From assembly GCA_017463025.1 (NCBI GenBank), contig JAFTPZ010000008.1, positions 44,267 to 108,266 of the forward strand: a stretch of 64,000 bases of DNA, in the 5' to 3' direction. How positions within the stretch are numbered: the stretch's first letter is position 1; each line of letters starts with the position of its first letter. The notes under the pieces were generated by a model, which was not told the DNA's origin, made no database searches, and was given only the letters and a program-made list of their open reading frames with translations. The DNA comes from Clostridia bacterium (lineage in GTDB: Bacteria; Bacillota; Clostridia; Christensenellales; Borkfalkiaceae). Below are positions 16,045 through 24,003 of this stretch, in pieces. Position numbers and translations under genes: made by a program.

Positions 16045-18966
16045 ATGGGACTGATCAAATATCTGATGGGCGGCGACGGACGCAACAGCCTGAAAAAACT
16101 CAACAAAATGGCGGATAAGGTCGAGGCACTCGAACCTAAATATCAGGCAATGGACGACGAAACCCTCAAAGGGCAAACGGCGGCGCTCAAACAGCGTTTG
16201 GAAAACGGTGAAACGCTCGACGATATTTTATTCGACGCGTTCGCGGCGCTCCGCGAGGCGGCAAAGCGCGTTTTGGGTATGCGCCACTTCCGCGTACAGA
16301 TCATCGGCGGTATCTGTCTGCATCAAGGGCGTATCGCGGAAATGCGTACGGGTGAAGGTAAAACGCTCGTTTCTACCCTCCCTGCCTATCTCAACGCGCT
16401 CACGGGCAAGAGCGTGCATATCGTAACGGTCAACGACTACCTTGCCAAGCGCGACGCCGAGTGGATGGGTAAAGTGCATAAGTTTATGGGCCTTACCGTC
16501 GGCGTGGTCGTACCTGGGATGGAGGACGACGAAAAGCGCGCGGCGTATGCGTGCGATATCGTATACGGCACGAACAACGAGTTTGGGTTCGATTACCTGC
16601 GCGACAATCTCAAAACCGACCTTTCCAAAATGGTACAGCGCGATCTGACCTTTGCGATCGTGGACGAGGTAGACTCCATTTTGATCGACGAGGAGAGAAC
16701 GCCCCTTATCATTTCGGGTAAGGGGGAAAAGTCTTCCGATCTTTACGGACAGGTAGACAGACTCGTGCGTACCCTTTCGGGCGGTTTCGACGACGAGCTC
16801 AAAGATGCGGAGGACGCGGCGCTCATCGCGCTCCGCAGTGAAAAGAAAAAGAAGAAAAAAGTCGTGGTGGACGATGAGGACGAAGAGGAAGTCGTCAACT
16901 ACACGAAAATGACTTTGGAAGAACAAGCCAACTACGAAGCGGAACAAGCGGAGAAAAAGGCGGCGGCGCTCGCGGCTGCGCCCGAGGGCAAAAGATCGCT
17001 GGCGGCGGCAAAGGATTGGGATTATATCATCAACCGCAAGGACAAGACGGTGGAGCTCACCGACAGCGGGGCGAGAAAGGCGGAGAAATTTTTCCGTATC
17101 GACAATATCGCACAGATCGAACACGCCGATTTGAACCACCACATTCAACAGGCGCTCAAAGCGCATAAGCTTTTCAAGCTGGACGAAGATTATATCGTAA
17201 ACGACGGGGAAGTTATTATCGTCGACGAATTTACGGGACGACTTATGATCGGGCGTAGATATTCGGACGGTCTGCATCAGGCGATCGAGGCGAAAGAGGG
17301 CGTGGAGGTGCGTAGCGAAAATAAAACGTACGCCACCGTTACGTTCCAGAACTATTTCCGTCTGTATTCCAAGCTTTCGGGTATGACGGGTACGGCGAAA
17401 ACGGAGGAGGCGGAATTTAGGACGATCTATTCGCTCGACGTCGTGGAGATCCCGACAAACCGCCCTGTGCAACGCGTCGATCTGCCCGATATGGTATATT
17501 CGACGGTGGACGGCAAAAAGCGCGCGATCGTGAACGAGATCATGGAACGCCACGCGAGCGGTCAGCCGATTTTGGTGGGTACTTCTTCGGTGGATAAATC
17601 GGAGGAAATTTCCCGTTTGCTCAAAAGAAACGGCGTAAAACATAACATTTTGAATGCGAAAAACCATGAACGCGAGGCGGAGATCGTCGCCCAAGCAGGG
17701 CGGCTCGGCGCTGTTACCATTTCCACGAATATGGCAGGGCGCGGTACGGATATTCTGCTTGGCGGTAACCCCGAATACCTCGCGAAAAAACGTCTGCGCG
17801 AAGAGGGCGCGAACAAAGAGGATATCGAGCTTGCGATCAGCACGTATATTACCGACGTGCCCGACGAGATCAAGGTCCTTCGCGAAAGATATAAAAAGGT
17901 CTACGAATATTACAAGAAAGAAACGGACGCGGAAAAAGAGCAGGTCATTGCGGCAGGCGGTCTTTGCATTATCGGTACGGAACGCCACGAATCGCGGCGT
18001 ATCGACAATCAGCTCCGCGGTCGTTCGGGACGTCAAGGGGATATTGGTATGTCCGTGTTCTTCCTGTCCTTGGAGGACGATCTCGTGCTCCGTTTCGGCG
18101 GCGAGAGAATGAAATCTCTGTATAATCTGTTCAAGATCGACGAGGACACCTGTTTGCAATCGAAAATGCTTTCGCGCGGTATCGAAAACGCGCAAAAGAC
18201 GATCGAGGGCAGAAACTTCGGTATCCGTAAGAACGTATTGCAATACGACGACGTTATGAACAAACAACGTATGGTGATGTACGAAGAACGTATGAACGTG
18301 CTCCGCGGCGCGGACGTGCACGAGCAGGTGCTCAAATACATTCCCGATTACGTTGCGGAAACGTTATCGGCGGCGGTGAACGTGGAGGATATGCCCGAGC
18401 TTTGGAACGAGGACGAACTCAACGCCGCGCTCGAAGCGAAGGTCTTGCCCGAGGGTACGAACTATATCACGCGCGAAAGACTGATGAAATGGGATTACGA
18501 GCTTGCGCTTAAAAAGATCTCTAATAAAGTCGTGAAAGAATACGAAAAGAAGATCGAAGAGTTGAAAGAAAACGGCATTGATTTTTCGGCGGTGGAAAGA
18601 CGGGTGCTTTTGATGACGGTCGATCGCAACTGGATCGATCATATCGACGCAATGGATCAGCTTCGCAAAGGGATATCTCTGCGCGCGTACGGACAGGTTG
18701 ATCCCATCATTTCGTATAAGAAAGAGGGCTTTGATATGTTCGACGAAATGATCGCGAGAATTCAACGCGCGACGATCAGTATGCTCCTCAAAGTCAAGGT
18801 GGAAGTGCGCCAAGCGCCTGCGCCCGTGCAGGTCGCGCCCACGCCCTCCGCAAATAACGCGCAAAGCGTCGCGCCTGCGAGAAGATTCCGTCGGCAGATG
18901 CCCGAGCCTTTGACGAATATGTCGTCGTTCAAGAACGCGCAACAGAATACAGACGAGCAAAAATAA
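16045..18966 (+). CDS. secA: Preprotein translocase ATPase SecA (973 aa)
   Basis: Drives export of unfolded proteins through SecYEG. Conserved parts include MRTGEGKTLVSTLPAYLNAL, VHIVTVNDYLAKRDAEWMG, VDEVDSILIDEERTPLI, GMTGTAKTEEAEFR, NMAGRGTDILLGG and ERHESRRIDNQLRGRSGRQGD. About 60-70 residues (near 262-322), a lysine block then an acidic and alanine-rich stretch, are inserted in the preprotein-binding region compared with Bacillus SecA. The C-terminal zinc-binding SEC-C tail is missing; the protein ends in a short basic and polar tail. The ribosome site is only moderate (AAAAGGATCGG). It is followed 8 bases later by prfB, a common clostridial order. Confidence 0.97.
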   Translation: MGLIKYLMGGDGRNSLKKLNKMADKVEALEPKYQAMDDETLKGQTAALKQRLENGETLDDILFDAFAALREAAKRVLGMRHFRVQIIGGICLHQGRIAEMRTGEGKTLVSTLPAYLNALTGKSVHIVTVNDYLAKRDAEWMGKVHKFMGLTVGVVVPGMEDDEKRAAYACDIVYGTNNEFGFDYLRDNLKTDLSKMVQRDLTFAIVDEVDSILIDEERTPLIISGKGEKSSDLYGQVDRLVRTLSGGFDDELKDAEDAALIALRSEKKKKKKVVVDDEDEEEVVNYTKMTLEEQANYEAEQAEKKAAALAAAPEGKRSLAAAKDWDYIINRKDKTVELTDSGARKAEKFFRIDNIAQIEHADLNHHIQQALKAHKLFKLDEDYIVNDGEVIIVDEFTGRLMIGRRYSDGLHQAIEAKEGVEVRSENKTYATVTFQNYFRLYSKLSGMTGTAKTEEAEFRTIYSLDVVEIPTNRPVQRVDLPDMVYSTVDGKKRAIVNEIMERHASGQPILVGTSSVDKSEEISRLLKRNGVKHNILNAKNHEREAEIVAQAGRLGAVTISTNMAGRGTDILLGGNPEYLAKKRLREEGANKEDIELAISTYITDVPDEIKVLRERYKKVYEYYKKETDAEKEQVIAAGGLCIIGTERHESRRIDNQLRGRSGRQGDIGMSVFFLSLEDDLVLRFGGERMKSLYNLFKIDEDTCLQSKMLSRGIENAQKTIEGRNFGIRKNVLQYDDVMNKQRMVMYEERMNVLRGADVHEQVLKYIPDYVAETLSAAVNVEDMPELWNEDELNAALEAKVLPEGTNYITRERLMKWDYELALKKISNKVVKEYEKKIEELKENGIDFSAVERRVLLMTVDRNWIDHIDAMDQLRKGISLRAYGQVDPIISYKKEGFDMFDEMIARIQRATISMLLKVKVEVRQAPAPVQVAPTPSANNAQSVAPARRFRRQMPEPLTNMSSFKNAQQNTDEQK

Positions 18967-18974
18967 GGAAAACT

Positions 18975-20072
18975 ATGTTCAAAGCAGACGATTACAGATT
19001 AAAAATTCAAGGTATGCGAGGGGTGCTCAAAGAGGCGGAATACGCTTTGGATATCGAGCATTTACGCCCTCGTCTTGCCGAGCTTGAAAAGGAACAGGAA
19101 AACCCCGACGTTTGGCAGGATATGGAAAAATCCACCAAGATCGGCAAGGAAATTTCGGGTATCCGCAATAAAATTGCCGCCTACGAAAAGGGCGCGACTG
19201 CGCTTTCCGACGCCGAGGACGTTATCGATCTGATCGAGGAAACGGAGGACGAAAGCTTGATTGCCGAGCTCGACGAAATGCTCGCGGCGGCAGAAAAGGA
19301 TATCGAGGATATGCGTATCCGCGCGATCTTGAAAGGTCCTTACGACAACCATAACGCCATGCTTGCCCTGCACGCCGGCGCAGGCGGTACGGAGGCTTGC
19401 GATTGGTGTCAGATGTTATACCGTATGTATTGCCGCTATTGCGAGAAAATGGGCTTTAAGGTGTACGAGCTCGACCGCGAGCCTGGCGACGGCGCAGGTT
19501 TTAAGAGCGTGGATTTTCGGGTAGAGGGCGAAAATGCCTATGGGTATCTGAAAGCGGAAATGGGCGTGCACAGACTTGTGCGTATCTCCCCGTTCGACGC
19601 GAATAAGCGGCGGCAGACCTCCTTTTGCTCGCTCGAAGTTATGCCCGAGGTCGAGGACGATAACGAAGTGGAGATCAACGACGACGATATCCGTATCGAT
19701 ATCTACCATTCGGGCGGCGCAGGCGGTCAGAACGTAAATAAGGTGGCGTCGGCGGTACGTATCACGCACTTCCCCACGGGGATCGTGGTGCAATGCCAGA
19801 ATGAGCGATCGCAGCTGCAAAATAAGGCAATGTGCTTTAATATGCTCCGTTCCAAGCTTTTGGAAAAGAAGATCGAACAGCGACAGGCAGAGGCGGCGGC
19901 AATGAAAGGGTACGTGAAAAAGATCGAGTGTGGCGCACAGATCCGTTCGTACGTGTTCTGTCCGTATACGCTCGCCAAGGATCACCGCACCGGTTACGAA
20001 AAGGGGGATATTCAAGCGGTTATGGACGGGGATATCCACGGTTTCGTTATCGATTATTTGAAAAAATCTTAA
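18975..20072 (+). CDS. prfB: Peptide chain release factor 2 (365 aa)
   Basis: Ends translation at UGA and UAA. The codon-recognition tripeptide SPF (in VRISPFDANKRR) identifies RF2, and the peptidyl-hydrolysis motif GGQ is in SGGAGGQNVNK. The gene is open in a single frame of normal length. The programmed frameshift with an internal UGA near codon 25, found in many bacteria, is absent; that place reads GCTTTGGAT in frame. It follows secA after 8 bases and is probably co-transcribed with it. A terminator lies directly behind. Confidence 0.96.
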   Translation: MFKADDYRLKIQGMRGVLKEAEYALDIEHLRPRLAELEKEQENPDVWQDMEKSTKIGKEISGIRNKIAAYEKGATALSDAEDVIDLIEETEDESLIAELDEMLAAAEKDIEDMRIRAILKGPYDNHNAMLALHAGAGGTEACDWCQMLYRMYCRYCEKMGFKVYELDREPGDGAGFKSVDFRVEGENAYGYLKAEMGVHRLVRISPFDANKRRQTSFCSLEVMPEVEDDNEVEINDDDIRIDIYHSGGAGGQNVNKVASAVRITHFPTGIVVQCQNERSQLQNKAMCFNMLRSKLLEKKIEQRQAEAAAMKGYVKKIECGAQIRSYVFCPYTLAKDHRTGYEKGDIQAVMDGDIHGFVIDYLKKS

Positions 20073-20075
20073 ACG

Positions 20076-20100
20076 AAAAAAGCGGCGCACGCCGCTTTTT
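20076..20100 (+). terminator. Terminator of secA-prfB
   Basis: An 11-bp GC-rich stem (20077-20087 with 20090-20100) flanked by A and T runs, starting just after the prfB stop. Confidence 0.75.
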
Positions 20101-20111
20101 ATAAACGCATT

Positions 20112-21164
20112 ATGAAAACGACGGTCAATAGTAAAAAAGAAAATCCGATCATACTCGGCATAGAATCCTCGTGCGACGAAACGGCGGCGGCGGTGGTGCA
20201 GGGCAGAAAAATTTTGTCCGACGAGATCGCCTCGTCGGCGAATATTCAGTCCCTCTACGGCGGCGTCGTGCCCGAGATCGCCTCGCGCGCGCATACCGAC
20301 GCGGTGGCGGCGGTGGTCGAACGCGCCGTGAAAAACGCGGGGATCGAATATAAAGATATCGACGCGGTGGCAGTTACCTACGGTGCAGGCTTGCTCGGCG
20401 CGTTACTCGTAGGCGTATCGTTTGCCAAGGCTTTTGCGTACGCATTGAATAAGCCGCTCATTGCCGTCAACCATATCCGCGGGCATCTTGCGGCGGCGTA
20501 TTTGGACGAACCTACGCTGAAACCTCCGTTCGTAACGTTGCTTGCGAGCGGCGGACATACCGCGATCCTGCACACGAAAACGGAGGCGGAATTTGAAATT
20601 CTCGGCGCAACGCTCGACGACGCGGTGGGCGAGGCGTTTGATAAAGTGGCGCGCGTGTTGGGGCTCAAATACCCAGGGGGGCCGCATATCGAACGCGCGG
20701 CTACGGAGGGAAAGCCGGTTATTCCTATGCCGAAAATGCTCAAAGGCGGCGGCGGTTATAACTTTTCTTACAGCGGTTTGAAAACGGCGGTCATCAACTA
20801 TTGCCACACGATGGAACAGCGCGGTGAAGCGTATTCCAAGGCAGACGTAGCGGCGTCCTTCCAAAGTGCGGCGATCGGCGTACTCGTGGAAAAAACGGTT
20901 GCGGCGGCGAAAGAAAAGGGCGTTTCCACGGTTACGGCAGGCGGCGGCGTGGCGGCGAACGGATATTTGCGCGCGAGCTTGCAAGCGGCTTGCCAAAAAA
21001 ACGGGCTGGCTTTGGTACTGCCCGAAAAAAGGTATTGCACGGACAACGCGGCAATGATCGCGGCAGAGGGCGTAACACAGTTTAAGCTCGGTAATTTTGC
21101 CGATATGCGGCTGACGGCGAAAGCCTCCATTCCACTTGCGGCGACTTTGACAAACGGGAAATAA
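20112..21164 (+). CDS. tsaD: tRNA N6-threonylcarbamoyladenosine transferase TsaD (350 aa)
   Basis: Transfers the threonylcarbamoyl group to A37 of ANN-decoding tRNAs, together with TsaB, TsaC and TsaE, which are not in this window. It has the ASKHA-fold start ILGIESSCDETAAAVV, the metal-binding pair in VNHIRGHLAAAY, LLASGGHTAIL, the nucleotide-binding stretch GAxLDDAVGEAFDKVAR and GGGVAANGYLR, and the final metal aspartate in CTDNAAMIA. Length is close to the family norm. It starts 12 bases after the prfB terminator, and no clear promoter is visible, so some read-through is likely. The next gene begins 6 bases after its stop. Confidence 0.96.
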   Translation: MKTTVNSKKENPIILGIESSCDETAAAVVQGRKILSDEIASSANIQSLYGGVVPEIASRAHTDAVAAVVERAVKNAGIEYKDIDAVAVTYGAGLLGALLVGVSFAKAFAYALNKPLIAVNHIRGHLAAAYLDEPTLKPPFVTLLASGGHTAILHTKTEAEFEILGATLDDAVGEAFDKVARVLGLKYPGGPHIERAATEGKPVIPMPKMLKGGGGYNFSYSGLKTAVINYCHTMEQRGEAYSKADVAASFQSAAIGVLVEKTVAAAKEKGVSTVTAGGGVAANGYLRASLQAACQKNGLALVLPEKRYCTDNAAMIAAEGVTQFKLGNFADMRLTAKASIPLAATLTNGK

Positions 21165-21170
21165 AAGGGT

Positions 21171-22115
21171 ATGGAACATTTTTTGGAAATCGTATTGCAC
21201 GCCGTAGAGGACACGTTGCCGTTGTTGCCGTGGATACTGTTAATGTACGTGCTCATCGAGCTTTTGGAGAGTAAAACGGACCTCAAAAGCGCCAACCGTT
21301 TCGGCGGAAAATTCGGACCTGTCGTCGGCGCGGCGACGGGCTTGATCCCACAATGCGGATTTTCGGTGATGGCGGCAAAGCTGTTCGAACAGAAATATAT
21401 TACCCTCGGCACGCTCATTGCTATCTTTTTCTCGACGAGCGACGAGGCGTTTATCATTCTGTTTTCTTCGGGCGAGGGCGCGGTGTGGGTATTGCCTACG
21501 CTCGTAGTGAAAATACTTTTGGGTATCGTCGTGGGCTACGGCGTGGATTTTGCGTTAAAGTTGATTGGCAGGGGGCAGGTATGCGTTGAAATGCCCGAAA
21601 ACGGCAAAAACGCACCGACGACGGTACACGAGATATTCATTCAAAGCTATTTGGACGATAAGGATATCGACGTGGTATGCTCGTGCGGAAAATCGCACGA
21701 CGAGAGTAACGGCTGGAAAAAATATTTGCTTTCCCCTTTGCTCCACACGCTTAAAGTGGCGGCGTTTATATTTCTCGTCAATTTCGTGCTGACGGGTATC
21801 ATACACGGGTTGGGCGAGGATAATTTTATCGCGTTTATGCACCGTAGCCGTTTCGTGCAACCGCTGATCACCTGTGCGATCGGATTGATCCCCAACTGCG
21901 CGTCGAGCGTGGTGATTACCGAGGCGTTTTTGAGCGGCGGTATCACGTTCGGCTCGTTCGTGGCAGGACTTTGCGCGAACGCAGGCATGGGGTTCGTGGT
22001 GTTATTGCGGAACGTAAAGCGCTGGAAACGCAATCTTGCGCTCGTGCTTTTTTGCTACGGCGTTTCCGTGATCGTTGGAATACTTTTCAATCTTGCGCCC
22101 GTGCTCGCTGTTTAA
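21171..22115 (+). CDS. DUF2899/ArsP_2-type permease (314 aa)
   Basis: A multi-spanning membrane protein made of two related halves: GLIPQCGFSVMAAKLF followed by FSTSDEAF, and GLIPNCASSVVITEAFLSGG followed by GLCANAGMG. This repeated pattern is typical of the family annotated as putative manganese transporter or arsenic efflux (DUF2899). A hydrophilic loop between the halves contains CSCGKSH, which could bind metal. It begins 6 bases after tsaD and precedes the sigma-factor cassette by about 45 bases. The transported substrate is not established. No manganese riboswitch is present upstream. Confidence 0.75.
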   Translation: MEHFLEIVLHAVEDTLPLLPWILLMYVLIELLESKTDLKSANRFGGKFGPVVGAATGLIPQCGFSVMAAKLFEQKYITLGTLIAIFFSTSDEAFIILFSSGEGAVWVLPTLVVKILLGIVVGYGVDFALKLIGRGQVCVEMPENGKNAPTTVHEIFIQSYLDDKDIDVVCSCGKSHDESNGWKKYLLSPLLHTLKVAAFIFLVNFVLTGIIHGLGEDNFIAFMHRSRFVQPLITCAIGLIPNCASSVVITEAFLSGGITFGSFVAGLCANAGMGFVVLLRNVKRWKRNLALVLFCYGVSVIVGILFNLAPVLAV

Positions 22116-22158
22116 GAACGGAAAAAATGCTTTATATATAAATAAGGAGATAACGAAA

Positions 22159-22467
22159 ATGGAAGAAGTAAAAATTATCGGCAAAGCGGGCGATGCGCTT
22201 ATGATCGGGCTTTCGGGGGATATCGACCTTGGCAACGCCGAGGCGTTTTATCAAGCGGTGATGGACGCGTATAAACAAGCGCCGACAAGCATTACGTTTG
22301 ATTGCGAAAGCCTTGATTTTATCGATAGCACCACGCTCGGTACGTTCGTGAAAATACTCAAAGCGGTGAAGTCGGACGGCTATCAAATGAAACTCGTAAA
22401 TTTGCAACCGAAGATCAAAAAACTCTTTTTGATCTGCTCGTTGAACAGTATTATGGAGATCGCGTAA
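22159..22467 (+). CDS. STAS-domain anti-sigma factor antagonist (102 aa)
   Basis: A SpoIIAA/RsbV-like protein. In partner switching the unphosphorylated form binds the anti-sigma kinase and frees the sigma factor; phosphorylation on a conserved serine switches it off. That residue is S57 in DFIDSTTLGTF, in the expected place. The start at 22159 follows AAGGAGA, and the longer frame upstream runs into the preceding gene. The next gene begins at the base after its stop codon. It is the first of four adjacent genes for a sigma-control module. Confidence 0.88.
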   Translation: MEEVKIIGKAGDALMIGLSGDIDLGNAEAFYQAVMDAYKQAPTSITFDCESLDFIDSTTLGTFVKILKAVKSDGYQMKLVNLQPKIKKLFLICSLNSIMEIA

Positions 22468-22824
22468 ATGGAAAAATTTTCTGTAAACCTGCCTTTGACG
22501 GGCGAATATTTAACGACGGTACGTTTGACGACGGGCGGACTTTGCGCGCTCGTAGGCTTCGACGTGGACGCGGCGGAAGATTTCAAAGTGTGCGTGACGG
22601 AAAGTTTGCTCATCTTAAAGCGTAACGGCTTTCAGCGCGCGAACATTGAATTTACGGTGAGCGAGGCGCTCGGTTGCGTAGTATGCGGCACGCAAGCAGG
22701 CGGCGAAAAGGAAGAAACGATTGAGGACGAAATTTCCCGTGCGTTGCTTGCGGCGCTCGTGGGCGAGGTGGAATTTGTTAAGAACGCCGAGGGCGCGGTG
22801 GAAAAGATCGCCTTTGAGGGCTAA
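22468..22824 (+). CDS. Degenerate RsbW/SpoIIAB-like protein (118 aa)
   Basis: Size, place and core pattern (VDAAEDFKVCVTESLLILKRNGF) match the GHKL-kinase fold of anti-sigma factors. The N-box has lost its key residues: where active kinases read E-xxx-N-xxx-H, this protein reads ESLLILKRN, with isoleucine and asparagine in the asparagine and histidine positions. No clear glycine-rich ATP lid is visible. It is therefore probably a non-catalytic relative that could bind STAS or sigma without phosphorylating. It starts directly at the STAS stop codon and is surely co-translated. An intact homologue lies at 23597. Confidence 0.7.
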   Translation: MEKFSVNLPLTGEYLTTVRLTTGGLCALVGFDVDAAEDFKVCVTESLLILKRNGFQRANIEFTVSEALGCVVCGTQAGGEKEETIEDEISRALLAALVGEVEFVKNAEGAVEKIAFEG

Positions 22825-22838
22825 AAGCGTTGCAGGCT

Positions 22839-23576
22839 ATGGCGGAAGAAAAAACGAACGAGCTTTTTAAGCGTTACAAAGAGACGGGCGATATACGTCT
22901 TCGCAACGAGATCGCCGAAAAGTATCTCTACATAGCCGAGATCCTCGCCAAAAAATTCGTAGGGCGAGGGGTGGAATACGACGATTTGAAACAGGTCGCG
23001 TCGTATGCGCTTTTGCGTGGTATCGATCGGTTCGATCCCGATCTGGGAATGCAATTCACGACCTTTATCACGCCCACGATCACGGGCGAGATCAAAAATT
23101 ATTTCCGCGATAAATCAAGGCTCGTTAAATTGCCGCGCAGGCTTGGCGAGATCAGCGCGGCGGTGCGTAATTTTTCAAGCGCGTACGAATCCGAACACGG
23201 AACAAAACCGAGCGTGAAAGCGATTGCGGAAAAGCTTTCCCTGTCCGAAGAGGACGTGGTAAAGGCGCTTGAAGTGGGCGGCACGCTTTCTCTCGACGGT
23301 ATGGCAGGGAGCGCGGAGGAAGAGAACGAAAAATCCTTGTACGGCTTGCTTTCTGTGGAAGAAGATAACTACGAGAAATTCGAAACGAAAGAAACGTTGC
23401 TTGCGGCAATGCGCGATTTCACGGACACCGAACGCGCATTGATCAAGTATCGTTATGCGGACGGACTTTCGCAAAGCGAAACGGCAAAGCGGTTGGGCGT
23501 TTCCCAGATGTTCGTTTCGCGTATGGAACGTAAATTGTTGTTGCGATTGCGCGAGCGGTTACAGGATAGCATTTAG
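22839..23576 (+). CDS. SigB/SigF-type RNA polymerase sigma factor (245 aa)
   Basis: Regions 2, 3 and 4 are all present without region 1. Region 2 has VEYDDLKQVASYALLRGIDRFDP and GMQFTTFITPTITGEIKNYFRD. Region 3 has LPRRLGEISAAVRNF and KPSVKAIAEKLSLSEEDV. Region 4.2 has LSQSETAKRLGVSQMFVSRMER. This is the group 3 layout of SigB, SigF and SigG. The frame also opens at a TTG 9 bases earlier; the ATG is preferred, though its ribosome site is weak. Its neighbours (STAS, two RsbW-like proteins) indicate control by partner switching. No consensus promoter of its own type was recognised in the window. Confidence 0.9.
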   Translation: MAEEKTNELFKRYKETGDIRLRNEIAEKYLYIAEILAKKFVGRGVEYDDLKQVASYALLRGIDRFDPDLGMQFTTFITPTITGEIKNYFRDKSRLVKLPRRLGEISAAVRNFSSAYESEHGTKPSVKAIAEKLSLSEEDVVKALEVGGTLSLDGMAGSAEEENEKSLYGLLSVEEDNYEKFETKETLLAAMRDFTDTERALIKYRYADGLSQSETAKRLGVSQMFVSRMERKLLLRLRERLQDSI

Positions 23577-23596
23577 AATAAGGCAGGAGGGGAAAG

Positions 23597-23956
23597 ATGA
23601 TTTTCGAAGTGGAAAATTATGCGACGATGCGCGACGCGCTCGAACGCTTTTGCCGTTTCCTTGCCGATGGCGGCGTGGCAGCCGAGCGTGTGTTCGACAG
23701 TAAGCTCGTGGCGAGCGAGCTGATCGGGAACGTGTTGAAACACGCCAAGCAGCAGGCAAAGTTTTGCGCGGAGATCAAGGACGGGTTCGTGGAATTATGT
23801 GTGTTTTCCAAAACGCCGTTCGAGCCGCCCAAGATAAGCAAGAACGCGGAATTGTACGCCGAGCACGGCAGAGGTCTTTTCCTTGTGGACAGCGTCAGCG
23901 TGGAACGCACGCTTACCCAAGAGGGCGGCATACTGGTACGAATAAAAGCGAAATAA
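23597..23956 (+). CDS. RsbW-like anti-sigma serine kinase (119 aa)
   Basis: A small GHKL ATPase of the HATPase_c_2 type. The N-box LVASELIGNVLKHA has the catalytic glutamate, magnesium-binding asparagine and histidine, and HGRGLFLVDSVSV forms the ATP lid. It is thus the likely active kinase and sigma-binding factor of the module, in contrast to its degenerate relative at 22468. AGGAGGGG lies 7 bases before the ATG. It is the last gene before a terminator, so the operon ends here. Confidence 0.88.
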   Translation: MIFEVENYATMRDALERFCRFLADGGVAAERVFDSKLVASELIGNVLKHAKQQAKFCAEIKDGFVELCVFSKTPFEPPKISKNAELYAEHGRGLFLVDSVSVERTLTQEGGILVRIKAK

Positions 23957-23960
23957 AAAA

Positions 23961-23990
23961 GAGTCCCCGACTTGTATAAGTCAGGGACTT
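23961..23990. terminator. Bidirectional terminator after sigma cassette
   Basis: A 12-bp stem with one C-A mismatch (23962-23973 with 23978-23989) and a GTAT loop. The A6 run on its left becomes a T run for the convergent minus-strand gene. Confidence 0.75.
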
Positions 23991-24003
23991 TCATATTATA
24001 ATA

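Noticed and set aside
16228-18321. Long antisense frame (697 codons) opposite secA, and similar long frames opposite the giant protein gene and tkt
   Set aside because: Mirror frames of strongly biased genes; no ribosome sites, and composition is arginine/histidine-rich as expected for shadows.
22159-23956. spoIIA (sigma F) sporulation operon
   Set aside because: Order and number of genes differ, with a second kinase after sigma, and no sporulation genes are nearby.
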